Assembly: GCA_900543605.1 (NCBI GenBank)
Contig: UQSK01000056.1
Location: 1 to 9,649, forward strand
Reading direction: 5' to 3'
Length of the DNA: 9,649 bases
DNA from: an uncultured Collinsella sp.
Lineage (GTDB): Bacteria > Actinomycetota > Coriobacteriia > Coriobacteriales > Coriobacteriaceae
Notes under the pieces: generated by a model
Databases searched by the model: none
What the model was told of the DNA's origin: nothing
Seen by the model: only the letters and a program-made list of their open reading frames with translations
Position numbers and translations under genes: made by a program
Part shown: in pieces, positions 1 through 7,800 of the stretch
Layout of the letters: each line of letters opens with the position of its first letter
How positions within the stretch are numbered: position 1 is the first letter of the stretch

Positions 1-48
1 CGAGATTACTACGCGTCTCGTGGGCTCGGAGATGTGTATAAGAGACAG
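1..48 (+). other. Untrimmed Nextera (Tn5) sequencing adapter, left end
   Basis: The first 48 bases are not genomic. They read as the end of the P7 primer (CGAGAT), an 8-base index (TACTACGC), the Nextera read-2 adapter GTCTCGTGGGCTCGG, and the 19-bp Tn5 mosaic end AGATGTGTATAAGAGACAG ending at base 48. Real DNA starts at 49. Translation in frame from base 20 gives the spurious peptide MGSEMCIRDR fused to the first gene; that start must not be used. Confidence 0.98.
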
Positions 49-49
49 G

Positions 50-664
50 ACCAAGAAGATCTGGTATGTACCCAGCGGCGTCAACCCCGAGCCCTTTGCC
101 GAATGGCTGCCCGGTGTTGACCGATCCGACCCCTCAGCGCCGTATATATATCTAGTACTGGGCAAGCGCGAGTGCTGGAAGTGTCACAAAGTGACCTCGG
201 TCGCGGCCTTCGGCATTCCCTATCGAACCGATAACGACGAGAGCATCGCCATCGCACACGCGCCCAACGAAGCCGGGCACATTGCCATCGACACGGCCAA
301 CGCCAACGCACTCGCCATCGTGCCCGCTCTTGGCTGCGTGCCGGGCGAGATCCGCGACTACCTTCATAAGCGCTGCGGCTACAAGCCCGTAGGCGCGCGA
401 GCCTCCAAAGCCCCGCCGCTCGGCAACACGTGCACCAGTTGCGACGCGCTGCAAGGCAGCCGCTATCTGTTCGAGGAGCCCTCGTCCCCGTTTGCCCTCA
501 CTGCCATCAACAAGCTACCGGCACTGGAGTTTGTGCGCGTCGAAGTTGCCGGCGTCTTTGGCGTCCCGGCCACGCGCACCGACTTTGACCAGGCGCTCTT
601 TACCTGGGCACGCGACCATCACGCCGAGTTCCACAGGCAACTCGGTGAGGGGGTTTATTTGTAG
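50..664 (+). CDS. DUF5710-like protein with CxxC knuckles, 5'-truncated
   Basis: This is the 3' portion (204 codons visible) of a gene cut by the contig end; the true start lies upstream. The first residues, KKIWYVPSGVNPEPFAEWLP, match what I remember of the end of the DUF5710 domain, a small domain of unknown function found in plasmid, phage and mobilome-associated proteins (typically W-D-x-x-x-K-x-W-Y-V-P followed by FxxWLP). Then come two Cys pairs, CWKC (visible residues 42-45) and CTSC (128-131), about 80 residues apart, which could form a zinc-binding site. I do not recognise the region between and after them, and no catalytic motif is evident. There is no signal peptide or membrane segment in the visible part. 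The gene converges on the zinc-ribbon gene, with 38 bases between the stops and no obvious terminator. The function is unknown. The domain call is moderately sure; the zinc site is inferred from the Cys spacing. Confidence 0.75.
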   Translation, partial: TKKIWYVPSGVNPEPFAEWLPGVDRSDPSAPYIYLVLGKRECWKCHKVTSVAAFGIPYRTDNDESIAIAHAPNEAGHIAIDTANANALAIVPALGCVPGEIRDYLHKRCGYKPVGARASKAPPLGNTCTSCDALQGSRYLFEEPSSPFALTAINKLPALEFVRVEVAGVFGVPATRTDFDQALFTWARDHHAEFHRQLGEGVYL

Positions 665-702
665 AGACGAAGATGCCTTCACAGCCAGCTCCTCCGCATC
701 AC

Positions 703-987
703 CTATCCCTCGTCGCCGGCGTCATACACGATATCGAGGCCACAAACAGGGCATTTCTCCGGATACACCGGCATATGAACGCCTGTCTGTTTTCTCACTT
801 CGTCGCTGAGTCTGTCACGCGCATCGATGAACCGAATGTCGAGACACGGTATTTGCGAGCCGCAGCAAGGGCAGGTGACAGCAAACGACCCGCAATCAAC
901 TTCTACGCCCGGAAACATATTGTTGTCGATAAGGGCACGCGGCAGTTTTCCGTACTTCCCCATCACGATATCGCCTCGCCAGCTCAC
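703..987 (-). CDS. Small zinc-ribbon protein, unknown function
   Basis: A 94-residue protein with two CxxC knuckles, CPCC (C39, C42) and CPVCG (C79, C82), separated by 37 residues. This is the usual layout of a four-Cys zinc ribbon, so it is probably a metal-stabilised nucleic-acid or protein-binding module. The GTG start at 987 is preferred because GAAGGGAG lies about 5 bases upstream. The frame is open to a GTG at 1059 (118 residues), and an ATG at 963 (86 residues) is the other candidate; the conserved-looking part is in all versions. No signal peptide or membrane helix is present. It lies on the same strand as, and 122 bases downstream of, the HNH endonuclease gene, so the two may be co-transcribed, though no terminator or clear promoter settles this. 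No family was recognised, and partnership with the endonuclease is only suggested by position. Confidence 0.65.
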   Translation of the reverse strand: MSWRGDIVMGKYGKLPRALIDNNMFPGVEVDCGSFAVTCPCCGSQIPCLDIRFIDARDRLSDEVRKQTGVHMPVYPEKCPVCGLDIVYDAGDEG

Positions 988-1109
988 GCTCGCTCCCTTC
1001 CCGTTATTCAAACCAGGAAGAGCATGCACCAGCAAGTGCGCGCGAGATTGCATCGCCACGCGATCCGATCAAACAACACGATCGTAAAAGACCGCCAAAG
1101 CCAAATACG

Positions 1110-2192
1110 CTAATACGGCAGAAGCCCCGCCTTTTCACGCTTCTTTTCCGAGCGATCGAACTCAATGCGATGGGCCTCAAGAAACACCGTATTGGGTCGC
1201 CACTGACGCTCATTCGGCTGCCTTAGCGTCGCACCCGCAAAGGAAACGTAGTCGGTCTTATCCAGCAGGTACGATCCGCACAGCCAATATTCGCCGCAAA
1301 CAGGCTCAAACGAAATCAGGTGAGCATCAAATAGGGAATGAAGATCGCGCCGAAGCAGAATGCCGTTGCTGGCAACCTGCGATTTGGGTCCCGAGTAATT
1401 CTCGATATGTGCAGCCTCCAGAGCTTCGCTGACGCCGCAGTCCGACACCGCGCAACGGCCATCATAGGCGGCAACGAGCTGCTTGCGGAACCATTGCTGC
1501 CCCAATCGCTCGCGCCTTAACGCATAGCGGACCTTTTCGTCGTCGGCCGTACCCTGTCCGGCAAACTCAATATCGACGGGCATGTGCTTCAGATAACTCA
1601 TGTCGGGCGCAAAACGAGGGTCCGGTCCGCCTTTATGAACAGGACCGTGCAGAACAAACCATCCGTTTTCGGGCTCGAACCGTTCAACAAATGCAAGGCC
1701 GAGCACCTTGTAGCCCACCTCGGTTGCAAATATGACTCCGACTGGAACGCCACATTCCATGCAGTTGAGCATTTTACGGTTGTAATTCTGGTCTCGAAAA
1801 CCAACGGTACCCGGCGCTTGAACCGAGTACTTATTGACCCACGTACCATCGTCCAAATAGAGCGGAGGCACATCGGTGTAGAAGCTCTTTTTAGAGTTAT
1901 GGACCGAAAGCGCAAAGATCTTATTGGGATCTTGCTTCACCCGATCCTGGCCCGGCCAGAAGATCCCTGAATCCCGCGTTACGGGAAAGAAGTCCGAGCC
2001 AATTCTCAAACGGTACTGATACTGAGGGCTATCTTCCTTGGTGTGGTGCGGAAGGCTGGTCCAAACGCCGCCGCGCTGCTCCTCACCCAGAAACCACTCC
2101 CATGCCTCAACGTATTCGGAAGGCACGAGACTGCAGGCGCGGTCATAGCTTGGTCCATCCATCAACGGAACAGCAAGGTCAATGTCGTTCAT
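1110..2192 (-). CDS. HNH endonuclease, probable modified-DNA/type IV-style restriction enzyme
   Basis: A 360-residue protein with a C-terminal HNH nuclease domain (about 240-295). It shows CAVSDC (C247, C252), EAAHIENY with the catalytic-type His262, NGILLRRDLHSLFD with Asn276 and His285. This AHI...NGxLLRxDLHxLFD pattern is that of the HNH_2-type domain common in restriction endonucleases that cut incoming or modified DNA using a divalent metal. The N-terminal 1-200 region is rich in aromatics and contains PVGVIFATEVGYKVLGLAFV (about 150-169). I recall similar segments ahead of HNH domains in putative restriction enzymes, where an SRA/EVE-like module reads modified bases; here that role is inferred. 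The ATG at 2192 is chosen because TAGGTG lies 6 bases upstream; a GTG at 2201 would add three residues. No methyltransferase gene is visible nearby, which fits a type IV-like enzyme and not a classic R-M pair. It is transcribed towards the zinc-ribbon gene and away from the unknown gene at 2408. Confidence 0.85.
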   Translation of the reverse strand: MNDIDLAVPLMDGPSYDRACSLVPSEYVEAWEWFLGEEQRGGVWTSLPHHTKEDSPQYQYRLRIGSDFFPVTRDSGIFWPGQDRVKQDPNKIFALSVHNSKKSFYTDVPPLYLDDGTWVNKYSVQAPGTVGFRDQNYNRKMLNCMECGVPVGVIFATEVGYKVLGLAFVERFEPENGWFVLHGPVHKGGPDPRFAPDMSYLKHMPVDIEFAGQGTADDEKVRYALRRERLGQQWFRKQLVAAYDGRCAVSDCGVSEALEAAHIENYSGPKSQVASNGILLRRDLHSLFDAHLISFEPVCGEYWLCGSYLLDKTDYVSFAGATLRQPNERQWRPNTVFLEAHRIEFDRSEKKREKAGLLPY

Positions 2193-2318
2193 CGCCAGCA
2201 CCTACAACCATACGAACGCGAGTCATGCCCCTCAATAATATGGCCGAGAGTCAATTATTACGAGATCTCATTCCGCGATCGGCGCATCGTTGATGCTCTC
2301 GGTTTGCCGCCGGCGCGC

Positions 2319-2350
2319 TTGTACCCCGCTACCCCACTTCCCTGTATACT
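2319..2350 (+). promoter_or_regulatory. Possible promoter for the gene at 2408
   Basis: A good -10 (TATACT, 2345-2350) lies 57 bases before the ATG. The nearest -35-like hexamer, TTGTAC (2319-2324), is 20 bases away, longer than the usual 16-18, so only the -10 is reasonably supported. The 215-base space between the divergent HNH gene and this gene must also hold the HNH promoter. TTGACT on the minus strand (plus 2249-2254) and an AATAAT/ATTATT inverted repeat (2234-2239, 2254-2259) lie there, but no convincing -10 at proper spacing was found. Confidence 0.35.
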
Positions 2351-2407
2351 GATGTAGCACGTGTTTCATCCGGGCTTGTTGGGCCGGGTCGTTCATGGGA
2401 GGGTCTT

Positions 2408-2899
2408 ATGGCTGCCTCGAATCCGCCTAAGGGGAGCGTTTCTTCTTCGTCCATCAAGCCGGTTACGCGCAAGGCCGTGCGTTGCCAGCGCGAGGTCGCT
2501 TGGCTTGTCACGCAGGCGGCGGGCAGGCTTGTGGCGACCACTCAGGACGTCAATGCGCCTACGCCGAGCTTTGTGTTAGCGGCGGCGCTGGATTTTGTGC
2601 GCCAATTGGAGCTTGCCGCGCAGGATGCCAACGGCCACCTCGACTACCAGAACGTTATGGCGCCCGACCTGCAAACGTTCTGTCACATGGCCAAGTTGCC
2701 CGCCGCGCCCAATGCGCTTTCGGACGCAGGCTACATGTTTACGCTCTCGGGCGCGGACCTTATCCGCGACATCTATGCATACTGTAGCGAGCTCGCCGAG
2801 CGCCACGTCTTTGACGCGGCAGAAGTCAAACCGGGAAATGTCATCAAGCTGGTTCTTAGGCTGTTCTTGATAGACGGGTTCGGGGCCATGTCGGCGTAA
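2408..2899 (+). CDS. Hypothetical protein, 163 residues
   Basis: A complete gene with a clear start: GGGAGGG (2397-2403) sits 4 bases before the ATG, and a TATACT -10 lies 57 bases upstream. The product has a basic, Ser/Lys-rich N-terminus (about 1-30), then an apparently helical body with alternating hydrophobic and polar residues (for example FVLAAALDFVRQLELAA about 56-72, and LIRDIYAYCSELAERHVFD about 117-135). It ends in a hydrophobic helix, VIKLVLRLFLIDGFGAMSA. I see no catalytic motif, signal peptide or obvious membrane span, and I do not recognise the family. A basic N-terminus plus a helical body would suit a histone-like or DNA-associated regulator, but that is a guess. It is flanked by oppositely oriented genes on both sides, so it is monocistronic. 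Codon use is like that of the M16C gene, so there is no sign of recent transfer. Confidence 0.8.
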   Translation: MAASNPPKGSVSSSSIKPVTRKAVRCQREVAWLVTQAAGRLVATTQDVNAPTPSFVLAAALDFVRQLELAAQDANGHLDYQNVMAPDLQTFCHMAKLPAAPNALSDAGYMFTLSGADLIRDIYAYCSELAERHVFDAAEVKPGNVIKLVLRLFLIDGFGAMSA

Positions 2900-2949
2900 G
2901 CCGAGTCTTTAGCATCACCGTCGACTGGGCAACAACCGCTTTACTTTAA

Positions 2950-2990
2950 TGGACGCCAATCGAGGGTCGATTATTGGGTCGCCTCGTCCA
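2950..2990. terminator. Weak stem-loop between convergent genes
   Basis: Between the stop of the 163-residue gene and the stop of the AlbA_2 gene there is a small hairpin, AATCGA-GGG-TCGATT (2958-2972), nested in TGGACG...CGTCCA (2950-2955, 2985-2990). It sits where a shared terminator would be expected, but it has no T-tract on either strand, so the function is uncertain. Confidence 0.2.
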
Positions 2991-2999
2991 CTAACGCAT

Positions 3000-4466
3000 C
3001 TATCCCACGCGCCCCGACAGTCGATACTTGCGGTTGCGGCTCGTCGCCGGCGCCGTGGGCTCAAGCTCGCCTTGAGCAATGAGCGCGTTGACGCGCGACC
3101 TAACCTGGGAAATTGTGAGCCCTGTGTGCTCTGCCAGCTCGCGCGTCCCCAGCTCGCCGTAGTGTTTGAGTGCCGTCACAATTAAGCCCCCGCCATGATC
3201 GACCGGCTCGATCTTTGAACGGTAAAGTACGACCTTGAACCGATCGAATCCCGGGCAGAACAGGGGATCGGCCAGACCATGCGCGCGCATGGCATCGATC
3301 ATCATCAGGATGCCCGAGCCATTGCCCTCAGCCGGCGAACCTGCGCCATCCGGCAGCGGGACAATCGACATGAGCTTCACAAGCGTCGCGTTACGGCATC
3401 GGGAGCTGCCGTCAAACAAGTTCTCGCGAGTCTTTCCCCCGTAAAGGCCGCCAGGATTCGTCACCTCGACACGATCGTCAAAGACGTCGACGGCGATCGA
3501 TTGTCCACAGAACCGATCCCCGTATTCTCGATGGATTACGGCATTGGCGATTGCCTCGCGCAGAACCTCCTCGGGAATCTCAAGCGAGTCGACACGCGAG
3601 ACGCCTTGGACGGTCGAGGTTCGCCGCAAATTCTTGGCGACGGCTGCGACGGCATCCGAGATCATCTCGCCCAACGTTCCCTCACAGATTGTGCGGTCCA
3701 TGAACCTCAGCGACCCCGCCATGCCCTTCTGAGTTCCCGCATGGACAGCCACGTCAATGAAGAGCTTGGGATAGAACTGCTGAGGGTAAACGCCCGCGGC
3801 AAGGAGGCCGGCCTTGGTAACATTGCCCTGGAAGTCGAGGAAATTCAGACGCTCCATCTTTGTCTTCTTGTCCGCCGCACCGCGCATCGCTCGAGGCGTC
3901 AACGAATAGGCACGCTCTATCGTGCGGTCGACCAGCGACTCGTCGAGATCGCCCACACTCGTGCCGGGCACCGCATCGCGATCGCTAGGACTCGTCCGCT
4001 CATATGACGGCAGTGCCAAAACCTCGGTCGACGAAAGCGGGACATCTTTGTCATCGATGCGTTTGTAGCTGCCACCTTGAGCGCCCCGCTCTATGACATA
4101 GCAAGGCTTGCTCGACGGGTCGAGCTCCTCAATCGTAATGACGAGAACGATGACGCCCTGAAGCTCCACTCGCTCGATCGCGTATTTGGGCGGATTGGCC
4201 AGCTTTCCGCGACCGCCCGCATCGCCCATGCCCGCCACGAATTGGTTGAGCACTTTCTCGGTCTCAAAGTTTGCAACTGGGACAAAACCCGCGCGCTCGC
4301 TCACTCCGAGTACGATGATGCCGCCGGCGGTGTTTGCGAAAGCGCTGACCGTTTCCCATACGTCGCGGGAAAGCGTCGTGGCGCTCTCCTTGACCTCGAC
4401 GTTAAAATCGTCCGAGCCCATGCGCCTTAAAGACTCGAGCAGACCGGTCAGTTCGTTTTCGTTCAT
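3000..4466 (-). CDS. AlbA_2 (Schlafen-type) ATP-binding transcriptional regulator, COG2865-like
   Basis: A 488-residue cytoplasmic protein with three recognisable parts. (1) An N-terminal AlbA_2/Schlafen domain, about 10-150, has the hallmark VEVKES (E24, K26) followed by SAFANTAGGIIVLGV (41-55). (2) A GHKL-type ATPase domain of the HATPase_c_4 kind has REAIANAVIHREY (303-315, with the N-box Asn308), NPGGL (337-341) and GNGSGI (382-387). (3) A C-terminal winged helix, about 430-485, has TRELAEHTGLTISQVRSRVN. This order and length are those of COG2865 predicted regulators. Members are often found near mobile and defence genes and are thought to bind DNA or RNA; the ligand and output are not known. 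ATG 4466 is chosen because AAAGGA lies 7 bases upstream; the GTG at 4472 would sit almost on that SD. The upstream repeats at 4517-4597 suggest autoregulation. The gene converges with the gene at 2408 and diverges from the M16C peptidase gene. Confidence 0.88.
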   Translation of the reverse strand: MNENELTGLLESLRRMGSDDFNVEVKESATTLSRDVWETVSAFANTAGGIIVLGVSERAGFVPVANFETEKVLNQFVAGMGDAGGRGKLANPPKYAIERVELQGVIVLVITIEELDPSSKPCYVIERGAQGGSYKRIDDKDVPLSSTEVLALPSYERTSPSDRDAVPGTSVGDLDESLVDRTIERAYSLTPRAMRGAADKKTKMERLNFLDFQGNVTKAGLLAAGVYPQQFYPKLFIDVAVHAGTQKGMAGSLRFMDRTICEGTLGEMISDAVAAVAKNLRRTSTVQGVSRVDSLEIPEEVLREAIANAVIHREYGDRFCGQSIAVDVFDDRVEVTNPGGLYGGKTRENLFDGSSRCRNATLVKLMSIVPLPDGAGSPAEGNGSGILMMIDAMRAHGLADPLFCPGFDRFKVVLYRSKIEPVDHGGGLIVTALKHYGELGTRELAEHTGLTISQVRSRVNALIAQGELEPTAPATSRNRKYRLSGRVG

Positions 4467-4516
4467 CTGCACGTCCTTTCGCTCGGTTCTGCGGAGAATG
4501 CCGCGAATAAATTTCC

Positions 4517-4597
4517 TTCGTCTCTCAGTTATCTCTTGTAATTATCTCTCATCTTTCTGTTATCTCTCATATTAGAGACGAATGAGATATGAGAGAT
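4517..4597. promoter_or_regulatory. Repeat array upstream of the AlbA_2 gene, likely operator
   Basis: An AT-rich patch 50-130 bases before the AlbA_2 start holds three direct copies of TTATCTCT(C/T): 4529-4538 (TTATCTCTTG), 4542-4551 and 4560-4569 (both TTATCTCTCA). It also has two inverted pairs: ATCTCTCATA (4562-4571) with TATGAGAGAT (4588-4597), and TTCGTCTCT (4517-4525) with AGAGACGAA (4574-4582). Repeats so dense, confined to the leader of a predicted DNA-binding regulator, are best read as binding sites for that regulator. A -10-like TAATAT can be read on the minus strand, but no firm -35. Confidence 0.6.
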
Positions 4598-4610
4598 GTG
4601 TGGGCGGCGG

Positions 4611-4733
4611 ATGAGCGTGGATTTTGGACGGTCGGAAAATGAGGGTGGATATTTGGACGGTTTTTGGGCGTTTTGAGGCTGATTCCGTCCGAAAATCCAC
4701 TCTCATTCGATAGGCGTCCAAGTTTCCACGCTC
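4611..4733. repeat. Nested palindrome of four motif copies (REP/BIME-like)
   Basis: Four copies of a motif of about 20 bp, GAGnGTGGA-(T/A-rich)-TTGGACG(G): two forward (4611-4631, 4639-4660), then two reverse (4685-4706, 4714-4733). The inner pair and the outer pair can each form a stem, giving a cruciform of about 120 bases centred near 4672. It lies between the divergent AlbA_2 and M16C genes, so it is not an ordinary terminator of either. Its size, symmetry and sequence drift suggest a REP/BIME-like chromosomal repeat. Confidence 0.65.
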
Positions 4734-4812
4734 GCGCGGCGGTCACGCGGGGCCTTTGCCCAATCCGCCAGCATCGTCTTCAGTTCGCCGCAGAGCCGCG
4801 GCCCCATATGGG

Positions 4813-4818
4813 TATACT
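4813..4818 (+). promoter_or_regulatory. -10-like element for the M16C gene
   Basis: TATACT lies 52 bases before the ATG at 4871, a context close to the TATACT 57 bases before the gene at 2408. No matching -35 was found at 16-18 bases, so this is a tentative promoter. Confidence 0.35.
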
Positions 4819-4838
4819 CTCGGGGATTCGACTCGATT

Positions 4839-4854
4839 CGCCCCCGCTGGGGCG
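4839..4854 (+). other. GC-rich hairpin in the M16C leader
   Basis: CGCCCC-CGCT-GGGGCG forms a perfect 6-bp stem with a 4-base loop, ending 2 bases before the SD AAAGGAG (4857-4863). It leaves the SD free and could stabilise the mRNA or influence ribosome loading. The structure is read from the sequence; a role is inferred. Confidence 0.4.
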
Positions 4855-4870
4855 TCAAAGGAGACTGCAT

Positions 4871-7800
4871 ATGTCCACCACCTCAACCGACCCGCGCGCC
4901 GCTGCTGCCGCACTGCTGGTGCCCGGTACCATCTGTCACGGTTTTGCCGTCGAGCGCTGCGAGACCGTGCCCGAGCTCGACTCGGACGCTTACGTGCTGC
5001 GCCACACCGCCTCGGGCGCTCGCCTGCTGTACCTGGCGTGCGACGACGAAAACAAGGCCTTCGCCATTGGCTTTAAGACGCCGCCGGCCGATTCCACCGG
5101 CGTGTTCCATATTCTTGAGCACTCGGTGCTGTGCGGATCGGCCAAGTTTCCCGTCAAGGAGCCATTTGTCGACCTGATCAAGAGCTCCATGCAGACGTTC
5201 CTCAACGCCATGACCTACCCCGACAAGACCATCTACCCCGTTGCCACCACCAACGAGCAGGATCTGTACAACCTGATGGACGTGTATCTGGACGCGGTGT
5301 TCAACCCGGCCATCTATACCAAACCCACCATTTTTCAGCAGGAGGGCTGGCACTACGAGCTGGACCTGCCGGAGAGCGCCGAGGGCGAGGGCGACGGCAG
5401 CTCCGCGAGCCTGCGCGAGGGTACGCTGCGCTATAACGGCGTGGTGTTCAACGAAATGAAGGGCGCGCTGTCCGACCCCATGAGCGTGCTGGACGACGCC
5501 GTCAACGCCGCGCTCTATCCCGACACCGCCTATGCGCACGAGAGCGGCGGCGACCCGCGCGCGATTCCCGCGCTCACCTACGAGCAGTTCCTGGACACGC
5601 ACGCGCGCCACTACAATCCTTCCAACTCCTACATCACGCTCTACGGCGACCTGGACGTGGACCGCGCGCTGGCCTTTTTGGACGAGCGCTATCTGTCGCA
5701 GCCGAGCGCCGCGAGCCGCCGCATGGACGCTGCCGTCGCCGCCGGCGAGGACCCGTCCACGCTGGCACCCAATCCGCTGGGCGTGCAGGCGCCCGTGACC
5801 TGCGAGTATAAGCGCGTCGAGATGGCCACCACGCCCGAGAACGCCCTGGTGGGCCTGGGCCTTGTGCTGGGCAGCGCGCTCGACCGCAAGCGCACGATCG
5901 CGGCGGATATCCTGTTCGAGGCGCTACTAGGCTCCAACGAAGCGCCGGTTAAGAAGGCCATTCTGGCCGCCGGCCTGGGCGGCAACGTGGTGAGCTACAC
6001 CGCGGCCGAGAGCCTGCAGCCCTACGAGCTCATCATGCTGCAAAACGCTCAGCCCGGCGTGGCGCGCGAGCTGCGTCGCGTGTTCCAGGACGCCTGCCGC
6101 GACCTGTGCGAGCACGGCGTTCCGCGCGAGCGCCTGGAAGCCATCATCAGCAGCAACGAATACGATCTGCGCCAGCGCGACTACGGTATCGCCGATGGCG
6201 TGGCCATTGCGTGCGACGCGCTGAGCACCTGGCTCTACGATGACGACGCCGCGACGTTGGCGCTCAAGTACGGCCCGGTGTACGAGGAGCTGCGTAGCGA
6301 GCTGGACGGCAGCTATTTTGAGGACCTGCTGCGCGAGCTGGTGCTGCAGAACGATCACATGGCACTGGTCGAGCTGGTGCCGGTGGACGCCGCCGAGGGT
6401 TCGGAGGGTGCCGAGGCCGCCGAGCTAGCAGCCAAGCGCGATGCCATGACCGATGCCGAGCTGGCCGACGTGGTCGAGCGCACGGCCGCGCTGCGTGCCG
6501 CGCAGGAGGCCGAAGACACGCCCGAGGCCAAGACCACGCTGCCGCGCCTGCGCGTGTCCGACATTGGCGAGGCGCACCCCGAGCAGCCGCTGATCGTGGA
6601 CACGACCGCACCCATCCCCTGCCTGCGCCACGGCATCCCCACCAACCGTCTGGCCTACGCCATGCAGTATTTCGACCTGAGCTGCGTCGCGTTTGAGGAC
6701 CTGCCCTATGTGACACTGCTCTGCCGCCTGCTCAAGCAGCTGCCCACGCGCGAGCACTCGGCCGAGGAACTCGACAACTTGCTCGCCGGCAAGCTCGGCT
6801 TTTTGAGCTTTACGACCGAAGTCATGACCCAGCCCGACGTGGACGGCGTGCGCCCCTATCTGCTGGTGAGCGCCGGCGCCCTGTCCGAGAAAATCGATGC
6901 GCTGGCGAGTCTGCCGCGCGAGGTATGGTCGAGCACGCTTTTGGCAGATGCCGACGCCGACCGCGTGCGCGACGTGCTCACGCAGATTCGCATTGGGCTT
7001 GAACAGGGCTTTATCAACAACGGCCACTCGACGGCGCTCGGTCGCGCGATGAGCTACAGCTCGCCTTCGGCCGTAGTGCGTGAGCAGCTCTCGGGCGTAG
7101 ACTTCTACCTGTTCCTGCGCGATCTGCTCGACCACTTTGACGAGCGCGTGGACGGGCTGCGTACCAAGCTTGCCGAGCTGGCGGAGCGCATCTTTGTGGC
7201 CGATGGCTGCATGGCGAGCTTTACCGGCAGCGACGAGGACTTTGACGCGTACTGGGATGCCGCGGGCGACCTGGGGCTTGGCGCGGGCGACGGCGCTGCC
7301 AGCGGCACGCTCGTGGTGCCGGAGCCGCGCGACCGCCACGAGGCTTTCGTCATCCCCAGCGACATCTGCTTTGCCGCGCGTGCGTGCGATCCGCGTCGCC
7401 TGGGCATTGACGTGACAGGCGCTTGGGCCGTGGCTGCCAACGCGCTCTCCTACGACTACCTGTGGAACGAGATTCGCGTGAAGGGCGGTGCGTACGGCTG
7501 CGGATTCCGCGCAGCCGGCGAGCGCCAGACGGCGTTCTACACCTACCGCGACCCGGCGATCGATCCTTCGATTGAGCGCGTGAAGCGCGCGGGTGCATGG
7601 CTTGGCAGCTTTGAGCCCGACGAGGCCGCCTTTGAGGGCTTTATCGTGAGCTGCGTGAGCGGCATGGACGCGCCGGTGAAGCCGTACGCGCTCACCAAGC
7701 GCCGCAACACGACCTACCTGGCCGGGCTCGATCCGCACGCACGCGAGGAGCGCCGCGCCCAGATGCTCGCCGCCACGCCCGGTGAGCTCCGCTCGCTCGG

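Noticed and set aside
20..49. ATG start at base 20 for the first gene (MGSEMCIRDR...)
   Set aside because: It is translated adapter; the gene is truncated and its real start is outside the window.
3279..4007. 242-residue plus-strand open frame opposite the AlbA_2 gene
   Set aside because: It has no SD or recognisable domain, and the opposite strand has clear AlbA_2, ATPase and winged-helix motifs.
4529..4569. CRISPR-like array from the TTATCTCTCA repeats
   Set aside because: Repeats are only 10 bases, spacing is uneven (13 and 18), there are no unique spacers of useful length and no cas genes.
4664..4870. 69-codon upstream extension of the M16C protein
   Set aside because: It runs through the palindromic repeat and leader, has no SD, and an excellent SD precedes ATG 4871.
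6425..7738. Long open frame (437 residues) on the minus strand inside the M16C gene
   Set aside because: It is a GC-skew shadow of a well-supported peptidase; composition is rich in Arg/Ala/His/Val with no domain, and the sense strand carries all catalytic motifs.
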